64,000 nt of DNA from Sternotherus odoratus (taxonomy: Eukaryota > Chordata > Testudines > Kinosternidae), in the NCBI GenBank assembly GCA_032164245.1, contig JAVMKO010000043.1, positions 186,001-250,000 of the forward strand, written 5' to 3'. Shown here one piece after another: positions 16,401 through 28,400 of the stretch (within the stretch, counting starts at the first letter, position 1; each line of letters starts with the position of its first letter). The notes under the pieces are model-generated. The model was not told where the DNA came from and ran no database searches. It saw nothing but the letters and a program-made list of their open reading frames with translations. The translations under genes and the position numbers were made by a program.

Positions 16401-19400
16401 CGTCAGCACAGACTGTAACGTCACTGACAGAGCCGAGATGGTGCATAGGCGAGTTCCCCATCCAAAGCACGCACCCGAGAGTCGGGTTTGGGCGCTCGCT
16501 GCATGTCTCTGATGGAGACTTTCCGAGAACAGTGGAGTTGAGATACCCGGCGCTGGGTTCTAGGAGCTCTTCTCTCCTGTCCCAAGGACCCAGGAAGGGT
16601 TTGGAGTCTTGTTTCCTTTCACTTTGCTGTGGTTTGCAGAAAGCTCAAGTCCCCGCTGTCGCCTCAGCGTAACTGGGAGCGTTCAAAAGAGCCGGAAACG
16701 GCTGAGAACGGCTAACGCAGCGCTGCCCGAACCCGGCACTATTCTGAACAAGGCGCGCTCAGCCCTGCCTGGAGCTCGTCCCGTCCCTTCCCGCTGACTC
16801 AACAGCCCCCAGCCACGTACAGGTGACAACCTGGCAACCTTCCCAGAGCTTCGCAGGACACGGATCAAGTGTTCGGACATCGACAGCTGTCAGTCCGCCA
16901 CGGTCAGAATGTGCAGACCCGCACGGTGTTTAGTTTAGACTTTTAGCGAGTCTAGTCGTACAGATTTCATTAAATTATAAAAACAAACCTACTGAACAAG
17001 GTTAAAGCGTTTTCAACGCCTTTCAGATGGTACATTTATACCTACCTTCGATATTTGATAGAATATATCGTGGCATATTTGAAATAAAACATTCGAACGC
17101 AAAATGAAACTACACAGTAAATATGTTTAGACTGCTGGTTCATTTCATTTTGTTTAAACTTCGGGGATCAAATGATACCTATTTCAATATGGACATGTAG
17201 CCGTTCAGATAAGATGAACCTATTTATAGATTTAATATGGACATTTCATATTTTATATTGTTCTGACAATCTAAACAAAACGATGAAGGTAAAATGGCTT
17301 TGGACTATCAGAATATTAATTTTAGTATTGGTTTATGTTTATGGATGTTTATATCTAACACTGTATATTGATACGGTAAAAACGTTTCACTGAAACTTTT
17401 CGAATGTTTTATCTTTTTTCATTCCAACTGTAATGTTTTCTTTTACAGCTATTAAATATTTTCATATCTGCTTAATACATGACATCATCAAAATAGTCAT
17501 AAGGTTAAAACATTTCATTTAGACTTTTATAGACTAGTTCTTCTCCCGTGGTGTATCGCTGCATGGGATCGTTTTTATCAACCAACTCCAGAAGGTGACT
17601 GAGTTTTGTTTCGGCGTCGGTTAGAGGAATACTTGCAGCCTGGGAATCCTCTTTCTGGAGCTGTTTTCTGGGATTGACATTTTTCACAATTTCTGGGGCC
17701 GTGTCAAACCTCGCTTCAAACGGTCCGCATTTCGCATGGACCGCAAAGCTCCTTTTCTGGCCAGTCCTAACCACACGATACGGGGTGGATGCAGGGCCGC
17801 CGGCCGGTGGAACAGAGACGATGGATCTCCAGAGAGGACGGGGAGCCTCAAATGCAGGGGAGGGGGGGTTGATTGCCCCCCCAGGTACATCAGGGAGCGA
17901 GAAGTGCTACTCCTAGCACAAGGAGCAATGGGGCCCGCCGGCCATGGACGAAGGGCGGTCGTGCCAAGCGGGGCGCGGGAGGGAAGACACCCCACCAGGG
18001 TAAGCTCGAGGATGCGTTCTCCGGTCCTACGTTCTAGGCTCTGGCGTGTTTCATTTCTGCTGAGCTCTCCCCACCTGACTCAGAGCAATCCCGGTGCCGA
18101 GATAAATGCGGAGGAGGAGAAAACAGGAAGCGTCTAGCTGCTCGGAGCTCAAATTAATACTGCACCCCCCCCCTCCAGTGTTGGTAAACAACAGGCGCCT
18201 GCTGCCGCTCCGCTTCCTGGAAACAGGAGCCGTCGGACCGATGCTCTCCGGGCCCGGCGCAGCGGATTCGCCACAGCACCGGAGCTGGATTTCCACCAAC
18301 GGCTGCAAGATGGGGGGGTCAGGGACCCGAGACACACGCTGGGCTGGGAGCCCAGCATAATCCATAACCAAGTCACCCGCCCAGGGAATGGGGGTGACCC
18401 CAGCAGGATCCCATCTTTACAGATGGGGAAACCGAGGCACGGAATCCATCCCTGTGGGGGGTTCTAGGGGCTCTGACCATACTCTCCTCCAAACTGCAAG
18501 CCAGTCCCAAGCCCCAGCCGACCCCCAGCCCTTGCTCAGGGCACCTCCGGGGCCGGTGTCCACTTGCAGGCGCCGAGGGAAGAGAACAAGCCGTGGCTGA
18601 AAGAGGAAGCTCCGCTCGCTCCCTGCCATTGGCACAGGGGCAGCGGCCTGAGGCTTGCAGCGCGCGGCCCGTCTGCCGTCCTTCCCCTCAGTGCAGACCC
18701 TGGCTGCTGCGTGGGGCTGTGTTTGTGGCAGAGCCGCTCTGCCCAGGATGGGGGCCTCTCAGCGGGGCCGGATGTATGTGGGGGGGTCGCTCTGCCCCAG
18801 AGGTGGCTGCCTCTCGGGGTAGGATGAAGCCAGCCCCCGCAGGTCGCACGCACGGCCCTGTGCAAACACCTGACCAGCTGGGGGCTGGAGCATCGACTCC
18901 CCCCAACTCCCCAGTCTCCAGCTGTTCACCGCTACCCCCCACTGGGCCCTGTTTGGCTGACTCGGGGGGGGGGCTCTCGATTGGGAGCTGCCCCCCCCTT
19001 TGGGCCAGCCAGAGGGACACGTGCCCCAGGGCCAGCGCGAAGCCCAGCCGGGCTGCACCCTCCAGCAGTTCCCACGATGGGCACACGGGGGCGCTCGGGG
19101 CTCACAGACCAGCTGGCTCTGGTGCCTGCAAGGCCGACATCAGCTGGGGGATCACCCCCCCCCCCCAGACACCAACTTCCCACCCTTACCTGGGGCGGGG
19201 CTGAGATCTGAGCCCCCCAGGACGCTGGATGCTGCACAGACCCCCACCAAAATGGAGCCCCCCCCCCATAACAGGAGCCACAGGGACACCCCCCCAACCA
19301 GAAGTAAAGCCAAGGCGCTGCCTACACAGGACCCAGATCTCCGCTGGGGGCAGGGATAGGGGGTGGGCAGTGCCCAGTGCAATGCGGACCCCGATCTCAG

Positions 19401-22400
19401 GCGGGGGGGGCTGTGCAGAGTCCCACAGAAGGGGGGGGGTTCCAATCTCAGGCGGGGGGGGGGCTGTGCAGAGTCCCACAGAAGGGGGGGGTTCCGATCT
19501 CAGGCGGGGGGGCTGTGCAGAGTCCCACAGAAGGGGGGGGTTCCAATCTCAGGCGGGGGGGCTGTGCAGAGTCCCACAGAAGGGGGGGGGCTCCGATCTC
19601 AGGCGGGGGGGCTGTGCAGAGTCCCACAGAAGGGGGGGGTTCCAATCTCAGGCGGGGGGGCTGTGCAGAGTCCCACAGAAGGGGGGGGGTTCCGATCTCA
19701 GGCGGGGGGGCTGTGCAGAGTCCCACAGAAGGGGGGGGTTCCAATCTCAGGCGGGGGGGCTGTGCAGAGTCCCACAGAAGGGGGGGGTTCCGATCTCAGG
19801 CGGGGGGGGCTGTGCAGAGTCCCACAGAAGGGGGGGGGTTCCGATCTCAGGCGGGGGGGCTGTGCAGAGTCCCACAGAAGGGGGGGGGTCCGATCTCAGG
19901 CGGGGGGGGCTGTGCAGAGTCCCACAGAAGGGGGGGGGTCCGATCTCAGGTGGGGGGGCTGTGCAGAGTCCCACAGAAGGGGGGGGCTCCGATCTCAGGC
20001 GGGGGGGCTGCCCCCGATCTGCTGAGTCGCGCTGCTCGGCCGGGGTGGACGTGGCTGCTAGGCCCCGTGGCCGCCGGGGAGGCCGAAGCGCTGCCCCCCA
20101 GCGCGGGCAGCGCCCTGGATGAGTGGAAGGAGCCCAGCCGAGCGCCCGGGATGCAGGGTATGGGTGGGACCAGCTGCACCTTTCACCCTCCCGAGGCGTC
20201 GCCAGCCCAGGACAGCTGGAGCCCCCCAAGCTCCGGCCGTGTTCAGCCCCCCATGCCAGCATCGGCCGGGGGGAGGGGGACTATACGGAGACCACCGCTT
20301 TCGGCAACAGCCCTGGGCAGACACTCTCCAGCCTGGGAAATTCCCAGGCAGGACACCTGGGTCCCCTCCTTGGTCCCTGCGTTCTCCTGCGCTTTGCTGG
20401 GGCTCTGCGGACTGGTGGCTGGTCTGGGTTGGAAGCCAGCGTGGCCTGTGGCGGGGGCTGCTGATCTCCTTCGGGGGGATTTGTGCAGCACCCCACACGA
20501 TGGGGGTCCCCTGATCTCACGCTATCGGAAACACGCTCCCCCGCTTTGCACACTGATCCCCACCACGGCCTGAGGAGAGACACGCGGGTCCCCCCTTCCT
20601 CCTCTCCACAGAGGTGGGAGCACGAGGAGAGAACCAGCCGACCCCCACCCAGAGCCCCTGCTTTGAAAAGGGCCAGGCCCAGCCGCGGGGGGGTTTCCAG
20701 GAGAGCTGGGGAAGTTTTGATGCCTTTGGCCCTGGGAAGAGCCTCGCCAGGAACCCCGGCCGAGGCCAGCAGAGTGGGCAGGCGCTGAGCCAGGGGAACA
20801 GTGAGGGTCTCTGGAGAGCAGGGGGAAAACACCCTGAGCCGTTTACTGAGGGGATTCCAGGGCCGGTCGATGGAGAACGGCCTCGAGCCAGGCCCCCGCC
20901 ACGCTGCCACATGGCTTTGAGCGGTTCCTTTGGCCACAGGCTCCCATGCGCTGGATCCAGAGGTGGGGCCAGAAGGGCTATTCCATCCCCTACCGGACTC
21001 CTGTGTGGCACCCGTCGATCGGGGTCACCCAGACCGCATCCTGCATTTCCTCCGGGCGCGGAGGGGAGGCCGGAGAGCCGAGGCCGAGAGGAGTGCCGTA
21101 GGAAACTCACCGGCCCCGGAGCTCTTCTGCCCCAGGCGACAGCCAAACAGCCAGCGCTGAGCTCCTAAACCCCGACCCGCAGTCCACTCCGGTTCCCGTG
21201 AGCCCCAGCGCCGGGCGCCTCACCATCTCCCATGGACTCAGAGGACGTTCCCGGGCTAATGTTTCGCCACCCACAATGGGGTTTGGTAAAAAGGAAACGT
21301 TCCGTGAGCGCAGCTTGATTTTGATTAAGTTTCATTTGGGGGGATGGGGGGGGGGGCGCTGAACCGAAGCGTTTCGACCAGGGGAACGGCGACAGGTCCT
21401 GTGCTAGTCGGGGTTTTCATTTCAACCTGGAGTTTACTTCATCTTCTCAGTGGTGATGTACAACCAAACTGTGTGAAAATGGGAACAAAACAGTTTGGAC
21501 TTTACAGGACTATTTCCATTGTATTTCACAGCCCAGATCCCTGACAAGCACCTTCTCAGGGCCAGAGCCCTCACCGGCCAGTGCTATCTTCGGAAGGAGC
21601 AATCAAAACCCAACTCGCACTGGGAAAAGCTGCCTGGTGGCCCCCCGGCGGGTCGGGGCTGGGGTTAGAAGCCGTGGGGTACAGGGTGTCGGAGCGTCCC
21701 GCTCTGCGCGGTCAGAAGCCGTGGGGAACAGGGCGTCGGAGCGTCCCACTCCACGCAGTCCGGGATCAGAAGCCGTGGGGTACAGAGCGTCTGAGCATCC
21801 CACTCCGCGCGGTCCAGGGTCAGAAGCCGTGGGGAAGAGGGTGTCGGAGCGTCCCGCTCTGCGCGGTCCACACTCAAAAGCCGTGGGGAACAGGGTGTCG
21901 GAGCGTCCCGCTCTGCGCGGTCAAAAGCCGTGGGGAACAGGGTGTCGGAGCGTCCCGCTCTGCGCGGTCAAAAGCCGTGGGGAACAGGGTGTCGGAGCGT
22001 CCCGCTCTGCGCGGTCAAAAGCCGTGGGGAACAGGGTGTCGGAGCGTCCCGCTCTGCGCGGTCCGGGCTCAGAAGCTGTGGGGAAGAGGGTGTCAGAGTG
22101 TCCCGCTCCGCACTGTCCGGGGTCAGAAGCCGTGGGGAACAGGGCGTCGGAGCGTCCCGCTCTGCACGGTCCAGGATTAGAAGCCGTGGGGAACAGGGTG
22201 TCGGAGCGTCCCGCTCTGCGCGGTCCGGGCTCAGAAGCTGTGGGGAAGAGGGTGTCAGAGTGTCCCGCTCCGCACTGTCCGGGGTCAGAAGCCGTGGGGA
22301 ACAGGGCGTCGGAGCGTCCCGCTCCGCACGGTCCAGGATTAGAAGCCGTGGGGAACAGGGTGTCGGAGCGTCCCGCCCCGCGCGGTCCGGGATTAGAAGC

Positions 22401-25400
22401 CGTGGGGAACAGGGTGTCGGAGCGTCCCGCTCCGCGCTGTCCGGGGTCAGAAGCCGTGGGGAACAGGGTGTCGGAGCGTCCCGCTCCGCGCGGTCCAGGA
22501 TTAGAAGCCGTGGGGAACAGGGTGTCGGAGCGTCCCGCTCCGCGCTGTCCGGGATTAGAAGCCGTGGGGAACAGGGTGTCGGAGCGTCCCGCTCCGCGCT
22601 GTCCGGGGTCAGAAGCCGTGGGGAACAGGGTGTCGGAGCGTCCCGCTCCGCGCTGTCCGGGGTCAGAAGCCGTGGGGAACAGGGTGTCGGAGCGTCCCGC
22701 TCCGCGCTGTCCGGGGTCAGAAGCCGTGGGGAACAGGGTGTCGGAGCGTCCCGCTCCGCGCTGTCCGGGGTCAGAAGCCGTGGGGAACAGGGTGTCGGAG
22801 CGTCCCGCTCCGCGCTGTCCGGGGTCAGAAGCCGTGGGGAACAGGGTGTCGGAGCGTCCCGCTCCGCGCGGTCCAGGATTAGAAGCCGTGGGGAACAGAG
22901 TGTCGGAGCGTCCCGCTCCGCGCGGTCCAGGATTAGAAGCCGTGGGGAACAGGGTGTCGGAGCGTCCCACTCCGCGCAGTCCGGGATCAGAAGCCGTGGG
23001 GAACAGAGCGTCTGAGCATCCCGCTCCGCGCGGTCAGAAGCCGTGGGGAACAGGGCGTCGGAGCGTCCCGCTCTGCGCGGTCAGAAGCCGTGGGGTACAG
23101 GGCGTCGGAGCGTCCCACTCCGCGCAGTCCGGGATCAGAAGCCGTGGGGTACAGAGCGTCTGAGCATCCCGCTCCGCGCGGTCTGGGATCAGAAGCCGTG
23201 GGGAAGAGGGTGTCGGGGCATCCCGCTCTGCGCGGTCACAAGCCGTGGGGTACAGGGCGTCGGAGCGTCCCGCTCTGCGCGGTCAGAAGCCGTGGGGTAC
23301 AGGGCGTCGGAGCGTCCCACTCCACGCAGTCCGGGATCAGAAGCCGTGGGGTACAGGGCGTAGGAGCGTCCCGCTCTGCGCGGTCAGAAGCCATGGGGTA
23401 CAGAGCGTCGGAGCATCCCGCTCCGCGCGGTCAGGGATCAGAAGCCGTGGGGTACAGAGCGTCGGAGCATCCCGCTCCGCGCGGTCTGGGATCAGAAGCC
23501 GTGGGGTACAGAGCGTCGGAGCATCCCGCGCCGCGCGGTCCAGGGTCAGAAGCCGTGGGGAAGAGGGTGTCGGAGCGTCCCGCTCTGCGCGGTCCACACT
23601 CAAAAGCCGTGGGGAACAGGGTGTCGGAGCGTCCCGCTCTGCGCGGTCAAAAGCCGTGGGGTACAGGGTGTCGGAGCGTCCCGCTCTGCGCGGTCTGAAG
23701 CCGTGGGGTACAGGGTGTCGGAGCGTCCCGCTCTGCGCGGTCAGAAGCCGTGGGGTACAGGGCGTCGGAGCGTCCCACTCCACGCAGTCCGGGATCAGAA
23801 GCCGTGGGGTACAGAGCGTCTGAGCATCCCGCTCCGCGCGGTCTGGGATCAGAAGCCGTGGGGAAGAGGGTGTCGGGGCGTCCCGCTCCGCGCGGTCCAC
23901 ACTCAAAAGCCGTGGGGAACAGGGTGTCGGAGCGTCCCGCTCTGCGTGGTCAGAAACCGTGGGGTACAGGGCGTCGGAGCGTCCCGCTCTGCGCGGTCAG
24001 AAGCCGTGGGGTACAGGGCGTCGGAGCGTCCCGCTCTGCGCGGTCAGAAGCCGTGGGGTACAGGGCGTCGGAGCGTCCCGCTCCGCGCGGTCAGGGATCA
24101 GAAGCCGTGGGGTACAGAGCGTCTGAGCATCCCGCTCCGCGCGGTCCAGGGTCAGAAGCCGTGGGGAAGAGGGTGTCGGAGCGTCCCGCTCTGCGCGGTC
24201 CACACTCAAAAGCCGTGGGGAACAGGGTGTCGGAGCGTCCCGCTCTGCGCGGTCAAAAGCCGTGGGGAACAGGGTGTCGGAGCGTCCCGCTCTGCGCGGT
24301 CAAAAGCCGTGGGGAACAGGGTGTCGGAGCGTCCCGCTCTGCGCGGTCAAACGCCGTGGGGAACAGGGTGTCGGAGCGTCCCGCTCTGCGCGGTCCGGGC
24401 TCAGAAGCTGTGGGGAAGAGGGTGTCGGAGCGTCCCGCTCTGCGCGGTCCGGGCTCAGAAGCTGTGGGGAAGAGGGTGTCAGAGTGTCCCGCTCCGCACT
24501 GTCCGGGGTCAGAAGCCGTGGGGAACAGGGCGTCGGAGCGTCCCGCTCTGCGCGGTCCAGGATTAGAAGCCGTGGGGAACAGGGTGTCGGAGCGTCCCGC
24601 CCCGCGCGGTCCGGGATTAGAAGCCGTGGGGAACAGGGTGTCGGAGCGTCCCGCTCCGCGCTGTCCGGGGTCAGAAGCCGTGGGGAACAGGGTGTCGGAG
24701 CGTCCCGCTCCGCGCGGTCCAGGATTAGAAGCCGTGGGGAACAGGCTGTCGGAGCGTCCCGCTCCGCGCGGTCCAGGATTAGAAGCCGTGGGGAACAGGG
24801 TGTCGGAGCGTCCCGCTCCGCGCTGTCCGGGGTCAGAAGCCGTGGGGAACAGGGTGTCGGAGCGTCCCGCTCCGCGCTGTCCGGGGTCAGAAGCCGTGGG
24901 GAACAGGGTGTCGGAGCGTCCCGCTCCGCGCGGTCCAGGATTAGAAGCCGTGGGGAACAGGGTGTCGGAGCGTCCCGCTCCGCGCTGTCCGGGGTCAGAA
25001 GCCGTGGGGAACAGGGTGTCGGAGCGTCCCGCTCCGCGCTGTCCGGGGTCAGAAGCCGTGGGGAACAGGGTGTCGGAGCGTCCCGCTCCGCGCGGTCCAG
25101 GGTTAGGAGCCGTGGGGAACAGGGTGTCGGAGCGTCCCGCTCCGCGCGGTCCAGGGTTAGAAGCCGTGGGGAACAGGGTGTCGGAGCGTCCCGCTCCGCG
25201 CGGTCTTGCTGGAGTCACATCCCAATCATCAGGATGTGGATGAAGTGGAGAGTGGCCAGAGGAGACCACGGTTCGAATAGCTGCCCTGGGAGGAGAGGTC
25301 ACGACACCGGCGGGTTTGGTCTGGAGACCAGAGGATGAGAACAGCCCTCCACTCGTGAGACAGGATGGGGATCAACGGTTCTCTGCTGACAGGAGGGGAG

Positions 25401-28400
25401 GGAGCGATGGGCTTCGTCTGCAGAAGCGAGTTGGGAGAAGCCAGGAATCACTTTAACCCATGCCTGCCCCCCTCCCCCACGGCTGTGACCGGGGGACTCC
25501 CCATCTCCACTGGGAGCCGCACAGATCCCCTCTGTGACGAAGTGGGAGTACTGTGTGTGTGTGCCTCAGTTTCCCCCATGCAGTTGTTAAGGATTAGGGG
25601 CTGAAACTGGAAGCCAGGAGGCGACGCCCTCCCCCCTCTCAAGGAGCATCCCTGATGCTGTGATCTGACCCCAGGTGGGGGAGGGAGGTCAGGTGATACC
25701 TCCAGCCCGGGAAACAGACAAAGGAGAGCAGGGAGGGGCTAGAGGGGGTTTGGGTCAGTCTGGGTCTAGCTGGGAAGGGGAGAGCAGCGATCTCGCTGTA
25801 TGACGAACTGGGAGTACGGTGTGTGTGTGCCTCAGTTTCCCCTATGCATTTCTTAAGTGTCTATGTGAAGGGATAGGGGCTGATGCTGGAAGCAAGGAGG
25901 CAACGCCCTCCCCTCGCTGGGAGGCATCCCTGGAAGCTGTAACCTGACCCCAGGTGGGGGAGGGAGGTCAGGTAACACCTGAAGCCCGGGAAAAGGAACA
26001 AAGGAGCAGGAAGTGGGGAGGGGGTTTGAAGCAGTCTGGGTCTGGGTCGAGCTGGGAAGGGAGAGAAGCCAACTCGCTCTCTGGCCCCAAGATGGATCCA
26101 GCTGAAGGCTCACGCTCACTGGCTGTATGGTCTGTGATTAGAAGTCATTGAATAAACCTAGGGGGAAAAGCAGGAGCCCAGAATCTGGGTCTCACCTCCT
26201 GGCACCCCAGAAAGGCCTAACTGGATGGACCCTGTTTGGACTGAGAAGCTGTGAGTTGGATGGTTCCTGACATCTCAAATAAACCGTCTATTCTGCTGGC
26301 TGGCTGAGAGTCACGTCTGACTGTGGATTTGGGGTGCAGAACCCATGGGCTCCCCCAGGACCCCGCCCAGGCGGGCTTGCTGGGGGAAGCGCACGGAGGG
26401 GCAGAAGGTGCTGAATGCTCCGAGGTCAGACCCAGGAAGGTGGAAGTGGGGACCCCTGAAGCTCCTGGCCTGGGACACAGGCTGTGTACGGAGAAGGGGC
26501 CCTTCCCCCGGAGTCCGGTCTGGCTCCCTAGGGAGCGGTTCAGACCCTCGCCCGGGCGCTCCGGGACACCCTCCCCTCCGCAGCTGTGACTGCGGGACCC
26601 CCCCATCTCCGCTGGGAGCCACACAGATCCCCCCCACGGCTGTGACTGGGGGACCCCCCATCTCCGCTGGGTGCTGCACAGCCACCCCACCCTCCCCCCA
26701 TCAACACAGGCTGGACGCACTCTGCCCCCGGTAAACGGCCTCACCCCCCTCCAGGGACCATGGGATCCCTGAAAGAGACGCTCAGATTCAGATGGGCTTA
26801 TCCCGGCTGGCGTCAATCGGCCACAGCCCCACCAGATCCCGGCTGGCGTCAATTGGCCACAGCCCCACCAGATCCCGGCTGGCGTCAATCGGCCACAGCC
26901 CCACCAGATCCCGGCTGGCGTCAATCGGCCACAGCCCCACCAGATCCCGGCTGGCGTCAATCGGTCGGAGCCTCCCCAGAGCCAATGGGCCAGATCCCGG
27001 CTGGCATCAATCGCCCGGAGCCCTAGCGGAGCCAACAGGCTAGATCCTGGTCGGCTACAATCGGCCGTAGCTTCTCCAGAGCCAACGGGCCGGATCCCAG
27101 CTGGCGTCAATCGGCTGGAAACCCACCGGAGCCGATGGGCCGGATCCCGGCTGGCGTCGATGGGCCGGAGCCCCGCTGGATCCTCACTGGCTACAATTGA
27201 ACGTAGCCCCGCTGGATCCCGGCTGGCTACAATTGGCCGTAGCCCGACTGAAGCCAAGGCACCGGATCCCAACCGGTGTCAACCAACCAGAGCCCCAGCA
27301 GAACCAAGGGGCCGGATCCCGGCTGGCTACAATCGGCCACAGCCCCGCTGGATCCCGGCTGGCTACAATCGGCCACAGCCCCGCTGGATCCCGGCTGGCT
27401 ACAATCGGCCACAGCCCCGCTGGATCCCGGCTGGCTACAATCGGCTGGAGCGCCCATGTAAAGTTACAGCAGTTCGGTTGATCTGCAACATCCAGCCCGT
27501 AGATTTTAAGATCTTTCTGTTATTGTCTGAACTTCTCTTCACCCAGGCTGCCACTCTGTGGTGGCCGGCACCTACTTCCCCCTCCAAAGCGCCGGAGCAC
27601 AGCGGACCCCACCCCACCCCGTCCTGACCCCTTGCCCACAGAGATCACCAGCTTCATCTGCCAGAGCGATGGATTTGAGCTCCCAATGAAAAGCATGGCC
27701 TAAAACCCACCTCGTGCCACCTGTGGGACTAGCCAGAGCCGCGGGTCACCCTGCAAACGGGTGGAGGAGCCGCTCCGGGGCAGCGGCCACCCTGGGCTCC
27801 GGCGCTGAGAAGGGACTTGGAGGTTGGATGGCAGGGCCGGGAGTTCGCTCGAGTTTGCCAGGACACAGGCATGGTCTGCGTGTTGTGGTACTGCCCGCCC
27901 CAGCACCACCGGCACCCCCGAGTCTCTCATCTACGGCTGTAGAGACCCCCCCCCCCTCGTCTGGTCCTGGCTGCACAGATTCCTGCCCCCCTGCCACGCC
28001 CCCGACACCGCACAGACAGCCCCACTGCGCCGGGCACTGCACAGACCCGGTGAGATCTGCCGGGCTGGGAGAGCAGGAAGGGCTGGATCCGGGACACGCT
28101 CAGGGGGCTGCACAGCCCGGGGGCCTCCACCGGCATCGCGATGAATCAGTAACACCTGAGGCCGTTTGTTCGCGGAGGACGGGGGCCCAGCGGGGCTCTG
28201 CACAGCGCCCAGTACAAGGTGGGGGCCCCTGATCTGGCTTGGGGCCCGTGCAGCGCCCGGTACAATGGGGCCCCCAATCTGGGTTGGGGTCTGCACAGAA
28301 CCTGGTACAATGGGCCCCCCCCGATGTGGGTGGCACAATAGGGGCCCCCGATGTGGTTTGGGGCCCATACAGCGCCCGGCACAATGGGGCCCATTCTCAG

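Noticed and set aside
21637..25302. Long periodic frames (about 500 codons) in the MECP2 intron array
   Set aside because: They are explained by a stop-free repeat whose 54-bp unit is a multiple of three; no domain, no start context, and open on both strands.
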